In this document: positions 15,265-24,058 of the stretch, piece after piece
How the letters are laid out: each line of letters starts with the position of its first letter
Position numbering within the stretch: position 1 is the first letter of the stretch
From: Kibdelosporangium aridum
Lineage (GTDB): Bacteria > Actinomycetota > Actinomycetes > Mycobacteriales > Pseudonocardiaceae
DNA: 64,000 nt
Assembly: GCF_900176515.1 (NCBI RefSeq)
Contig: NZ_FWXV01000002.1
Span: 1,488,001-1,552,000 of the forward strand
Direction: 5' to 3'
Position numbers and translations under genes: made by a program
Notes under the pieces: model-generated
The model's database searches: none
Seen by the model: only the letters and a program-made list of their open reading frames with translations
Told to the model about the DNA's origin: nothing

Positions 15265-15888
15265 ATGGTTTCTGGGGTGCAAATGCTCGCGTTCATGGGC
15301 GTCGTCCTGCTCGCCGCGATGGTGCCGGGACCGGATTTCATCATCGTCACCCACCACGCAGCGGTGTCCGGCAGGCGCGCGGGCGTGGCCGCTGGCCTGG
15401 GGATCGCCAGTGGCGTGTTCGTCTGGGCAGTGGTCGCCGCACTGGGTGTGGCCAGCCTGCTGGCCGCGTCAGCCATCGCCTTCACCGTCGTGAAACTGAT
15501 CGGCGCGGTGTACCTGGGCTACCTCGGGCTCAAAGCCCTCATCGGAGCGTGGCGCCGGGGCGAGAAGGTGCAGGTCAAGGCCCAGTTCACGGCAACAGGA
15601 GCCGGCGTGGCGTTCCGGCAGGGCCTGGTCACCAACCTGCTGAACCCGAAGTGTGCGGTGTTCTTCGTCGCGTTGATGCCTCAGTTCCTCTCCAGCACAC
15701 CGCACGTCGGCGAGACCCTGCTGCTTTCCGCCCTCGCGGTCCTGGTGAGCGCCGTCTGGTTCAGCGTTCTGGCGAACCTCGTCGGCCTGTTGAAGCGCTT
15801 CTTCACCTCCCCGAAGGTCCGCAAGGTCCTCGACTCGGTCACCGGCACGATCCTGGTCGCCTTCGGCATCAAGATCGCCCTGGACTAA
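15265..15888 (+). CDS. LysE/RhtB family amino-acid exporter
   Basis: A 207-residue inner-membrane exporter with six hydrophobic segments and the family motif MVPGPDFIIVTHHAAVSGRR near the N-terminus, followed by GAVYLGYLGLKAL and QGLVTNLLNPKCAVFF. It probably exports an amino acid or derivative by proton antiport; the substrate is unknown. ATG 15265 is supported by the -10 hexamer; an in-frame ATG 21 bp later is possible. The last 4 bp overlap the convergent VWA gene. Confidence 0.88.
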   Translation: MVSGVQMLAFMGVVLLAAMVPGPDFIIVTHHAAVSGRRAGVAAGLGIASGVFVWAVVAALGVASLLAASAIAFTVVKLIGAVYLGYLGLKALIGAWRRGEKVQVKAQFTATGAGVAFRQGLVTNLLNPKCAVFFVALMPQFLSSTPHVGETLLLSALAVLVSAVWFSVLANLVGLLKRFFTSPKVRKVLDSVTGTILVAFGIKIALD

Positions 15889-17033
15889 CGCCCCACGGCC
15901 ATGCCTTCCTGTTCGGCCCATGCGGCGACGTCTTCGCGGCGGAGGGCGGTGGCGAGCAGGTCGGGGAACGCATCCGGCGTGCACGCGAAGGACGGCGCGC
16001 CGATGGCGGAGAGGCGGGCGGCCAGTTCGTGGTCGTACGCGGGTTTCCCGCTGTCGGACAGGGCGAGGAGAACGACGACCATGACGCCGCTGGCGACCAT
16101 CTCGCGGACGCGGCGTTGCAGTTCGGCGGCCACGCCGCCTTCGTAGAGGTCGCTGATCAGCACGACCACGGTGTCGGCGGGACGACGGATGTGTTGTTGG
16201 GCGTACGCGACCGCGCGGTTGATGTCCGTGCCGCCGCCGAGTTGCGTGGAGAACAACAGGTCGACGGGGTCGTCCAGGGTTTCGGTCATGTCCACGACCT
16301 CGGTGTCGAAGACGATCAGCCGCGTGGTGACCGACCGGAGCGACGCCAGCGTCGCGCCGAAGACGGCGGAGTACACCACCGATTCGGCCATCGAGCCGGA
16401 CTGGTCGACCAGGAGGATCACGTCGCGCAGTGCCGCGCTGCGGGATTTGCGGTGTGAGCCGATCAGGCTTTCCACCACGAGCGTGCGTTGATCCGGCTGG
16501 TAGTGCTTGAGGTTCGCGCGGATGGTGGCCGACCAGTTCACATCGGACATGCGTGGTCGCCTGGTCCGGCGGGACCGGTCGACGGCGCCGTTCACCGCGG
16601 CGATCAGGCGGTCGGCGAGCTTGCGTTCGATCTCCTCGACCACCTGACGGACCACCGCCCGCGCAGTTTCCCTTGTGCGGGCAGGGATCGCGCTGGACAA
16701 CGACACCAGCGTCCCGACGAGGCTGACGTCCGGCTCGACCGACGACAGCAGTTCGGGTTCAAGCAACAGCTTCGTCAGGCCGAGACGTTCCACGGCATCA
16801 CGCTGCATGACTTGGACGACTGACTTCGGAAAGTACGTCCGCACATCGCCGAGCCAGCGGTGCAGTTTGGGCGAACTGGCACCAAGACCCGCACCGCGTT
16901 TGCCATCGCCTTCGCCGCCGTACAGCGCGGTCAACGCACTGTCGCGGCGGGAATCGTCCTCGCCAAGGCCGGTCAGCTGATCAGCCTCGGGGCCAAGCAG
17001 CAGACGCCACCGGCGCAGTCGTTCGTCGCTCAT
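15885..17033 (-). CDS. VWA domain protein (CoxE/ViaA-like), last gene of the five-gene operon
   Basis: A 382-residue cytosolic protein. Residues 1-195 are helical, with basic segments. A von Willebrand A domain follows with a complete MIDAS: DQSGS (D210, S212, S214), T269 in QLGGGTD and D295 in ISDLYEGG. This is the layout of VWA partners of MoxR-type AAA+ ATPases such as ViaA, NorD and CoxE, where the VWA protein links the ATPase to its target. Its ATG overlaps the stop of the DUF5682 gene by 4 bp. Confidence 0.85.
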   Translation of the reverse strand: MSDERLRRWRLLLGPEADQLTGLGEDDSRRDSALTALYGGEGDGKRGAGLGASSPKLHRWLGDVRTYFPKSVVQVMQRDAVERLGLTKLLLEPELLSSVEPDVSLVGTLVSLSSAIPARTRETARAVVRQVVEEIERKLADRLIAAVNGAVDRSRRTRRPRMSDVNWSATIRANLKHYQPDQRTLVVESLIGSHRKSRSAALRDVILLVDQSGSMAESVVYSAVFGATLASLRSVTTRLIVFDTEVVDMTETLDDPVDLLFSTQLGGGTDINRAVAYAQQHIRRPADTVVVLISDLYEGGVAAELQRRVREMVASGVMVVVLLALSDSGKPAYDHELAARLSAIGAPSFACTPDAFPDLLATALRREDVAAWAEQEGMAVGR

Positions 17034-19213
17034 ACCCTTGCCCCCTCATAAAGCCCGCGCACGAACTCGACGAGACGTGCGGTGCGTTCTGGGTCGCCGT
17101 CGTCGGCGACCAGCACGGCTGGACCGCCGCCTTGTGCGACGCGTTCGGCGAGTGTGCGGCGTTCGGGTGCGGAGAAGCTGGAGATCGCGCGCCGCAGCAA
17201 CGGCAACGCGTCCTCGAAGGCGTCGTTGGGCAACCCGGTGAGCCATTCGTCAACCAGGCCAAGCAATCGTGGGTCAGCCGCCAGCCGGACAGCCGAGCCA
17301 CGTAAGAAGCCCGCCACGAACGACGTGCCTGTACCCGCGGCTGACACGGCCCGTTGCATCCGGACCGCGACGGCCTCAGTGTCCAGACGGTCGTCTTCCC
17401 ACAACAACCGTGTCGCACGGCCGGTTGGCAGACCGTGTGCTGGCGGGTCGGTGCGGACGAGCCGCTGCAACGCCTCCCACCAACCTGCGGTGTGCTCCTC
17501 ATCCGCCGCCAGGACAACGGCTTCGTGCGCCTTGTCCATTGTCGACAAAGCGACTTCCGCTGTCTGGTCGTCGATTCCGTGACAGGCCAGCGGAAGACCG
17601 GCCGAGCCACGCGCCAGCAAGCCGTGCATGGCGGCCCGCAGCAGCTCGGGATCCGTCCCGCGAACGGATCCATATCGAACGGTCCCGGCCAACGCGGGCA
17701 ACGCCTGCAACAACTCCAGAGCATCCGTTGCCGCCGCTGCGCACCGGTCCAGCGCTGCCCGCGCGGCCGTCACGGCGTTGACAAGCTCGCACGCCACCGC
17801 CTCACGTAACACCTCGGCGGCATCGGCGACTGTCTCGGCGGACTTTGCCTGCTCAAGAAGGACATGCTCGGCCGCGCCCTCCACGGTGGCACCGTGGCGA
17901 GCCGCGGCGGCCACGGCGACGGCGAGGCCCGGATCCCAGCGGACGGTCCACGCTTCGGCGAACGTGCCGAGCGTGGTCGTCTCGTCTGGCTCACCCCACC
18001 GGACATCCAGCACGTGCAGTTGCCGAAGCAGCCGCGACCGGCCGCGGTCGATGTCCCGCCGCAGGTCGAGCCGCATGTTCTTCTCGGCCGCGCTCGCGGG
18101 CAGCCTTAACTTGCGCTGCAACCGTTCCAGGTCCGTGGCCAAGGGCGAGCGGGGAACACCTGAACCGACTTGGCCGAGTTCCTCGCCCACCACGAGCTTC
18201 TCGTGCACGATCCGGAGCCCGACATCGTCACCGCCGCACAGCACAGCCAAAGCGGCCTCGCTGACCTCGGACAACCCGGGCGACGGACGCCCACGCAACG
18301 CGGCCAACGTGTCAGCGAGCCGGACGGCCTCGACAGCACTCGCCGTGGACGCGGGCAGACCTTCCTCCCGCAACACGTGCGAAGTGCGTGCCATCCAGCG
18401 TGGGATCGTGTCCTTTGTGTACTCCCACAAGTGCGCGTACCAACCAGGAGACGCGACACCCGCGCCATATCCCGACGTCGCGGCGAGACGACCATGGCTC
18501 CACGGCACCCAGCTGCCCGCGATCTTGCGCTTCGTGAGGCCCTTGACCAGGTCAGCATCGGCCTTGGCCGCGGGCAACTGTTGCAAAGCCGGGACGTGCC
18601 ATGCACCGCAGACCACGACGATCGGGCCGTCGTAGTCGGTCAAAGCCTTCCGCAGCACCTGGCGCATCCACGCCTCGCGCTGCAAGGTGCGCTGGTCGAC
18701 CGTGTCGGCGAACTCCTCACGCAATGCCGTCATCGCCTCGGCGACCGCGGCCGCGAGTTGTGTCGGCTCCGCGCTGGAGTGCTCGACGACGTCCTCCCAC
18801 CAGCGTTCCGGGTCGTCGAACCCGGCCGCCTCGGCCAGCACGCCAAGCGGATCCACGACGACCCGGTCGACCTCCTCGGTTTTCTCACGGGCCAACGAGA
18901 TCCCAGCGGGCAGATCGGCGAACCGGACGTCGACGTTGTGCCGAGCACCCCACGTCAGCGCCTGCCATTCCGGCGAGAAGCGGGCGAACGGCCAGAACGC
19001 CGCCTCCGACGGATCCGCCGCGTCGTGCAGCAGCAACGCCACCGGTGGAATGAGCTCACCGACGTGCTCGATGAGGTTGTCCGCGTCCGGTGGTCCTTCG
19101 ACCAGGATGACCTGCGGCCGCACCACGTCGAGCGCGGCACGGACCATGCGGGCCGAGCCAGGACCGTGATGCCGGATGCCCAATAAGGTCACCCGGTCGG
19201 GAATCGGTTTCAT
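17030..19213 (-). CDS. DUF5682 family protein, TIKI/EreA-like putative hydrolase
   Basis: A 727-residue soluble protein. The first 215 residues carry two G-x-x-H motifs (G12-IRH and G203-AWH), a strand-end glutamate (ILVEGP, E39) and a REAWMRQVLRKAL helix. This is the pattern of the TIKI/TraB/EreA/ChaN superfamily of metal-dependent hydrolases. The remaining 500 residues are helical with no recognised domain. DUF5682 is normally found beside MoxR, SWIM and VWA genes, as here. ATG shares one base with the stop of the MoxR gene (TGATG). Hydrolase activity is inference. Confidence 0.8.
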   Translation of the reverse strand: MKPIPDRVTLLGIRHHGPGSARMVRAALDVVRPQVILVEGPPDADNLIEHVGELIPPVALLLHDAADPSEAAFWPFARFSPEWQALTWGARHNVDVRFADLPAGISLAREKTEEVDRVVVDPLGVLAEAAGFDDPERWWEDVVEHSSAEPTQLAAAVAEAMTALREEFADTVDQRTLQREAWMRQVLRKALTDYDGPIVVVCGAWHVPALQQLPAAKADADLVKGLTKRKIAGSWVPWSHGRLAATSGYGAGVASPGWYAHLWEYTKDTIPRWMARTSHVLREEGLPASTASAVEAVRLADTLAALRGRPSPGLSEVSEAALAVLCGGDDVGLRIVHEKLVVGEELGQVGSGVPRSPLATDLERLQRKLRLPASAAEKNMRLDLRRDIDRGRSRLLRQLHVLDVRWGEPDETTTLGTFAEAWTVRWDPGLAVAVAAAARHGATVEGAAEHVLLEQAKSAETVADAAEVLREAVACELVNAVTAARAALDRCAAAATDALELLQALPALAGTVRYGSVRGTDPELLRAAMHGLLARGSAGLPLACHGIDDQTAEVALSTMDKAHEAVVLAADEEHTAGWWEALQRLVRTDPPAHGLPTGRATRLLWEDDRLDTEAVAVRMQRAVSAAGTGTSFVAGFLRGSAVRLAADPRLLGLVDEWLTGLPNDAFEDALPLLRRAISSFSAPERRTLAERVAQGGGPAVLVADDGDPERTARLVEFVRGLYEGARV

Positions 19214-20304
19214 CAAGCCGGATCCAGCTCCCGGCATGCCCGGTAGAGGTCGCGCCATTCCTTGCGCTCCTTGACCACTGCTTCGAGGTATTCCTGCCAG
19301 GCCGCGGTGTCCGAAACCCGGTCCTTGATCACCGCGCCGAGCAGGCCCGCGGCCAGCTCGTCGGCTCCGAGACTGCCGTCGCCGAAGTGCGCGGCCAGCG
19401 CCATTCCGCTGGTCACAACGGAAATCGCCTCGGCCGTCGACAGGCTGCCGCTCGGCTTCTTGAGCTGCGTACGGCCGTCGACCGTGCTCCCGCCGCGCAG
19501 TTCGCGGAAGATGCGGACCACCCGGCGGACCTCGTCCAGCGCTGGCGGTTCGGACGGAAGTTCCAGCGCGCGGCCTAATTGCGCGGCGCGCTGGCTGACG
19601 ATCTCCACCTCGGCGTCCTCAGTGGCCGGTGGCGGCAGCACAACGGTGTTGAACCGCCGGGCAAGCGCGGACGACATCTGGTTCACGCCACGGTCACGGT
19701 CGTTGGCCGTCCCGATCAGTGTGAACCCGGGGATCGCCTGGAACTGCAGGTTGAGTTCCGGCACGGGCAACGCCTTCTCGGACAGGATCGTGATCAACGA
19801 GTCCTGCACCTCAGCCGGCATCCGCGTGAGCTCCTCGACCCGCGCCACCGCACCGGTCTGCATCGCGCGCAGCACAGGGCTCGGCACCAGAGCGGCCTCG
19901 CTAGGGCCTTCAGAGATCAGCCGCGCGTAGTTCCAGCCGTACCGGACCGCTTCTTCGCTGGTGCCGGCCGTACCTTGGACGATGAGCGTGGAATTTCCGC
20001 TGATCGCGGCGGCCAGGTGCTCGGAGAGCCATGACTTCGCGGTGCCGGGGACACCGACAAGCAACAGCGCGCGGTCGGTCACGAGCGTGCCCACCGCGAC
20101 CTCGACGAGGCGACGTTCGCCGACGTACTTGGGCGTGATGACAGTTCCGTCGGACAGCGTGCCACCGAGGACATAGCGCACGACCGCCTGAGGCGAGAGC
20201 TTCCATTGCGGCGGGCGCGGCTTGTCGTCGGTCGCGGCGAGCGCGACGAGTTCGTCGGCGTACTGCGTTTCCGCGCTGGGGCGCAGCACAGTCGGTGTGG
20301 TCAC
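19213..20304 (-). CDS. MoxR-family AAA+ ATPase
   Basis: A 363-residue AAA+ protein: Walker A GVPGTAKS (84-91), Walker B-like VARVEELTRMPAEVQDSL, a sensor segment LIGTANDRDRGVNQMSSALARRF with arginine finger, and a C-terminal lid. MoxR ATPases act as hexameric chaperones that remodel or insert cofactors into targets with a VWA partner, and a VWA gene lies two genes on. GTG 20304 overlaps the DUF5691 stop by 4 bp. The open frame continues upstream for about 160 codons but is a shadow of that gene. Confidence 0.9.
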   Translation of the reverse strand: MTTPTVLRPSAETQYADELVALAATDDKPRPPQWKLSPQAVVRYVLGGTLSDGTVITPKYVGERRLVEVAVGTLVTDRALLLVGVPGTAKSWLSEHLAAAISGNSTLIVQGTAGTSEEAVRYGWNYARLISEGPSEAALVPSPVLRAMQTGAVARVEELTRMPAEVQDSLITILSEKALPVPELNLQFQAIPGFTLIGTANDRDRGVNQMSSALARRFNTVVLPPPATEDAEVEIVSQRAAQLGRALELPSEPPALDEVRRVVRIFRELRGGSTVDGRTQLKKPSGSLSTAEAISVVTSGMALAAHFGDGSLGADELAAGLLGAVIKDRVSDTAAWQEYLEAVVKERKEWRDLYRACRELDPA

Positions 20305-21677
20305 GGGTTTTCGCTCCGTTCGATTTCTTCGTGAAGTTCGGTTCGCAGCCGCAGGACGAGTTCTTCGGCGCCGTGGACCGGCCAGCGGGTGGCGATCCGC
20401 GGCCAGTGGTCGTGCAGGACGCGAAGGTCGCCGCGGCGTAACAAGGCTTCGGGTGGACGGCCGACGCGCCAGCCACGGTCGGCCAGTTCGGCGAATCGCT
20501 CCAGCACCACCCTGGTCACGTCCGGGTGCCAGGGTGACGGGAGCAGCCCGCAGAAGTAGTCGAGTTCGTTGGCGTCCCACGAACCCGCGAGCCTGATCAG
20601 CACTCGGCCCAACATCTCGGCCGGGAGTTTGTCCAGCGTGTCGAGCAGTGCCGTCGAGCTGATGGTCGACGCGAGGTCGGTCAGCCACGGGACGGGATCC
20701 TCGGCCGCGGCCAGGTTTTCCGCCACGCCTTGCAGAAGCGCGGTACCCCACGTGCTCAGCCGCAGCTTGCGCGGCGCTTTCGGCCCGAGCCACTCGATCC
20801 AGAAATCCGGTGACACACTGGCAGCGTCGGCTTTCAGCCGCGCGGACCCCGTCCGGCGGACCGGTGAGTCACGCAACTCCTCCCGAGTCGGCTCCTGTTC
20901 GTACGGACCGTCCGGGTGCAGGTCGACAGTCTCTTCAAGCAAGCCACTGCGCAGGCGTTGTTCGGCGCGTTTGGACAGTGCGGAGCCCGGGATCCTCCTG
21001 AGCAGCGCGACCGCTTCTTCGCGAACGTTGGCCGACCGGTCGTCGAGAGCCTGCTCGAGGACCGGTTCATCCGCTGCGGTAAGGCTTTCCGACAGTGCGG
21101 CGATGAGCAGCTTGCGGTCCTCGACCCGGCGCAGCTCGGGCCAGTGCTCGACGATGTACGCCCGGAACCGCTCGGGATCCTGTTTGCGAGCCGTGCTGAG
21201 CCGTGCTTTGCGCTGGACCGGCGAGAGGTCCAGGGCATCGTCGATGTCGATGACGGTGTCCTCAACGCCGTCGCCCGCGGCCCATGCCCAGCCGACACGG
21301 CGTTGCGCGAGCCAACGGCCGCGCGAGCCGAGCGCGGGCAGAACCGCGTCTCGTACAACGGATCGAGCCGTTGCGGCCGCGAGGATGTCCGGCAACTGGC
21401 GATACGGCACGACGAGGTTCGCGCGGTCGAGCGCCAGGCAGCATTCGCGCAGCATCTCGTTGTCCTCGGTCGCCATGACCTGGCTGAAGATCGCGCCTAC
21501 CCGCGGCGACGCTTCCTTGCGGTTGTCGTTCGGTGCGGGCGCGATCGGCTCGGCGTCACTCGTCGGCGCGATCCGGCCACCCCGTCTGGCCAGGCCATAC
21601 GCCGCGCAATCGGCCAGCGCCTGCTCAGGGTCCGGTGAGCCGATGATGATCTTCTGGGTGGCCTCGGACCAGCTCAT
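20301..21677 (-). CDS. DUF5691 family protein with HEAT-like helices
   Basis: A 458-residue soluble, helix-rich protein. A HEAT-like repeat is visible at about residues 205-240 (DDRSANVREEAVALLRRIPG), and further leucine/arginine-rich helical pairs run to the C-terminus. The family occurs in operons with SWIM, MoxR and VWA genes and has no known activity; it may serve as a scaffold for the ATPase. ATG overlaps the SWIM gene stop by 4 bp. Confidence 0.78.
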   Translation of the reverse strand: MSWSEATQKIIIGSPDPEQALADCAAYGLARRGGRIAPTSDAEPIAPAPNDNRKEASPRVGAIFSQVMATEDNEMLRECCLALDRANLVVPYRQLPDILAAATARSVVRDAVLPALGSRGRWLAQRRVGWAWAAGDGVEDTVIDIDDALDLSPVQRKARLSTARKQDPERFRAYIVEHWPELRRVEDRKLLIAALSESLTAADEPVLEQALDDRSANVREEAVALLRRIPGSALSKRAEQRLRSGLLEETVDLHPDGPYEQEPTREELRDSPVRRTGSARLKADAASVSPDFWIEWLGPKAPRKLRLSTWGTALLQGVAENLAAAEDPVPWLTDLASTISSTALLDTLDKLPAEMLGRVLIRLAGSWDANELDYFCGLLPSPWHPDVTRVVLERFAELADRGWRVGRPPEALLRRGDLRVLHDHWPRIATRWPVHGAEELVLRLRTELHEEIERSENP

Positions 21678-22957
21678 GAGACCACCTCCGGCGCTTCACC
21701 GGGCTCGGCCACGGCACCCAGCCGGAATGACCAGCCGTCCCACAAGCCGATGGCGTCAAACGGTTGGCCACCATGAATCGCCAGTGCACGGTCGGCCGCG
21801 AGGTCGTCGACGACAGGCAAGGCACGCCCGTCGGCATCGATGGCGTGCAGACCTTCGGCCAGCCGGACGTGCTTGCACGTCAACGGGTGCAGTCGTTGCC
21901 ACGGGTCCTGGCGGAGCAGAGGTTCCAAGCCTGCCAAGGCATCTGTCCAAGTCGCGGAGAGCTCGATGGGGCGCGCGGCCGTCGACGGGTCGCGGTCGCC
22001 GACCGCCATCCGACGCGGTGCGCCCGCCGGATACGGATGAAGATCGCCGGTGAATTCCCCAACAGGCAGCGCAGGTCCAGGGATCGCGTTGCCCGCCGCG
22101 TGACGAATGACCGTCACCCATTCACGCCGTTCACGCCCCCACGCCCACTGACGGGTTGTGCGTACGCGACCGTCGTCCTCGTCCTTGCGAAGGAGGACAA
22201 CCCACGAGTCGTGCCAAGCGGGTTTCTCACGCACCTCTTGTTCGGTGACGGTGTAGCCGAGGCGCATACGGATGACGTCGTTCAGTTCAGGCGGCGGATT
22301 GGCCGCGAGCGTGGCAAGAAGGTGCAGGCTGCCAAGGCGATCAGCGGCGCGCTCGGCCCAGTGCTGACCGCCCGAGAAGACCACGGTTGCCAGATCCTCC
22401 AACGCTCCGGCAAGGCCAGGAGCCTGCGCGTCGACCATCCGCCGCATGATCGACTCCCACCACCCGCGATCCCGCCCGGCGAGTTCGGCGACACCGCGCC
22501 GGGCGACATCGGCCAGCCACTCACGCAGCCCGGCCACCCCGCCCTGCACAGCAAGGTCCCGCGCCTCAACGGTTTTCGCCCGCTGCGCGGCCCGCCGAGC
22601 GACGGCCTCCGGCGAGTCGTCGAGCGGCTTCGGCGTTTTGCGCACCTCCCGGCGGTGCTGCCATTCGCTCACCCACTCCGGCGGCTGACCTGCCGGTGCG
22701 TTGCCGCGAGCGTGCATGACCTGCACCGCGACGGCGTGCTTGCAGGGGAATTTCCTTGACGGGCAGGAACATGTGGTGGCCCGGTCGGTGAGGTCGACGC
22801 ACACTTGGTACGGCTTCTTGCCGCTGCCTTTGCACAGGCCCCACAGAGCGTGCTCGTCGTGCCCGAGCTCGCTCCAGTTGCCGGGCGCGGCCAGCCGGGC
22901 CGCGCTCCCGGCGACCTGCTTGTCCGGGCTCAGCGCCAGGACCGCGTCGACATCCAT
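21674..22957 (-). CDS. SWIM zinc-finger protein, first gene of the five-gene operon
   Basis: A 427-residue protein with a SWIM-type zinc site, C63-S-C65 and C72-K-H74 (TTCSCPSRKFPCKHAVAVQ), near the N-terminus, followed by a long mixed helical region. SWIM domains bind DNA or proteins. Residues 85-427 have no recognised fold; WWESIMRRMVDAQAPGLAG and HPLTCKHVRLAEGLHAID are conserved-looking segments. It probably recruits substrate or nucleic acid to the complex. An inverted repeat lies 16 bp upstream of its ATG and may be its operator. Confidence 0.82.
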   Translation of the reverse strand: MDVDAVLALSPDKQVAGSAARLAAPGNWSELGHDEHALWGLCKGSGKKPYQVCVDLTDRATTCSCPSRKFPCKHAVAVQVMHARGNAPAGQPPEWVSEWQHRREVRKTPKPLDDSPEAVARRAAQRAKTVEARDLAVQGGVAGLREWLADVARRGVAELAGRDRGWWESIMRRMVDAQAPGLAGALEDLATVVFSGGQHWAERAADRLGSLHLLATLAANPPPELNDVIRMRLGYTVTEQEVREKPAWHDSWVVLLRKDEDDGRVRTTRQWAWGRERREWVTVIRHAAGNAIPGPALPVGEFTGDLHPYPAGAPRRMAVGDRDPSTAARPIELSATWTDALAGLEPLLRQDPWQRLHPLTCKHVRLAEGLHAIDADGRALPVVDDLAADRALAIHGGQPFDAIGLWDGWSFRLGAVAEPGEAPEVVS

Positions 22958-22972
22958 CCCGCAAGACCCCCA

Positions 22973-22998
22973 AAAGTCTCGATTTCGAATGAGACTTT
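22973..22998. promoter_or_regulatory. Inverted repeat upstream of the SWIM operon
   Basis: AAAGTCTC (22973-22980) and GAGACTTT (22991-22998) flank a 10-nt AT-rich centre. It could be the operator of the five-gene operon. It could equally be the terminator of the DUF5753 gene, since on the minus strand the stem ends in a short T-run. Confidence 0.45.
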
Positions 22999-23032
22999 AG
23001 GGCCACCCACCGACAGTTCTTGTCGTCGCAGG

Positions 23033-23869
23033 TCAGCCGTTGATCATGGTGTGGGTCAGGCGGCGGATCAGGGCGACCGAGTCGTCCGGGTCGAGCGCGA
23101 CCGACTGCAGCTGGGCGAAAACCATCCGCGCCTCGGTGACCTCCTGCTCGTCCTCGCAGTGCAGTGTGCCGGTGACGTGCTCGACGTAGAGGTACTCGGG
23201 ATCCTCCGGATCCGGGAAGGACAGCAGGCAGAACGGGCCGGGCAGGGCGTCGTGCGCGCCGAGCTCGAGCGGCAGCACGCGGAGTGTGACGGTCGGGAGG
23301 TTCGCGACCTCCAAGAGGTGGTGCAGTTGTTCGCGCATCACCGCGTGGCCACCGACCTGTCGCAGCAGCGCGGCCTCGTCGACGATGGCGGTGAACGTGA
23401 GCGGCTCGGTCTCAGAGATCAGCCTCCGTTGCCGGAACAATCGGATCAGCGCGGCCTGCTCAGGATTCGTATTGCCGCGAGTCATGAATAGTGCACGGAT
23501 GTATCCATCGGTCTGCAGGAGACCGGGAACAACCTGTGCGGAGAACTCGTCGACATGGCTAGCCTCGGTTTCCACACCGAGATAACCGCCATTGTCCTGC
23601 ACGCCGTACGCGGCGAACCAAGGCTTTCTCAGAGATTTGCGAGTCGCTTCGATAAGAGCGGGCTCGAAGTGGTCGTAGAGGTCCATCATAGTGCGTACGA
23701 GGTGCACGTTCGCCTTGGTCTCACCAGTCTCTATGCGGTGCAACGCGCTGCGTGTCTTGTCCAACGCCAACGCGGCTGAGTCAAGCGTATGGCCGGACGC
23801 TTCCCTCATACGCTTTAGCTTTGCTCCCAGCCTCCTACGTACGTATGGTGGGCGTTCTGGTTTTGCCAT
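23033..23869 (-). CDS. XRE-family regulator with DUF5753 domain
   Basis: A 278-residue regulator. A Cro/C1-type helix-turn-helix (about 14-67, GHTLDSAALALDKTRSALHR) is joined to a DUF5753 domain (about 95-275, PGLLQTDGYIRALF, RQRRL, LPLELGAHDALPGPFCLLSFPD). In Streptomyces and relatives such genes (BldB/WhiJ-type systems) are usually followed by a small DUF397 gene; none is present here. AT content of its promoter region is higher than its surroundings, which may indicate transfer. Confidence 0.9.
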   Translation of the reverse strand: MAKPERPPYVRRRLGAKLKRMREASGHTLDSAALALDKTRSALHRIETGETKANVHLVRTMMDLYDHFEPALIEATRKSLRKPWFAAYGVQDNGGYLGVETEASHVDEFSAQVVPGLLQTDGYIRALFMTRGNTNPEQAALIRLFRQRRLISETEPLTFTAIVDEAALLRQVGGHAVMREQLHHLLEVANLPTVTLRVLPLELGAHDALPGPFCLLSFPDPEDPEYLYVEHVTGTLHCEDEQEVTEARMVFAQLQSVALDPDDSVALIRRLTHTMING

Positions 23870-24014
23870 GTCCCATATTTTTCAACACAGCTGTCCAGTT
23901 TTGGGATTTCCGGTCGCGTGTCGGCCGAATGTGCGTGTCGCATGTGGATAGTGCTGGTCGCGGGTACTGAAAATCCCAATCAAACAATTGCTTGGGAATG
24001 CGCGGACATGAAGA

Positions 24015-24041
24015 ATCCGCGCGGCCGATGGCCACGCGGAT
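24015..24041 (-). terminator. Terminator of hmgA
   Basis: On the minus strand ATCCGCG-T-GGCC, loop ATC, GGCC-G-CGCGGAT forms a 12-pair stem including one G-U pair, beginning 18 bp after the hmgA stop. Confidence 0.6.
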
Positions 24042-24058
24042 CCACTGTGTACTACAGA

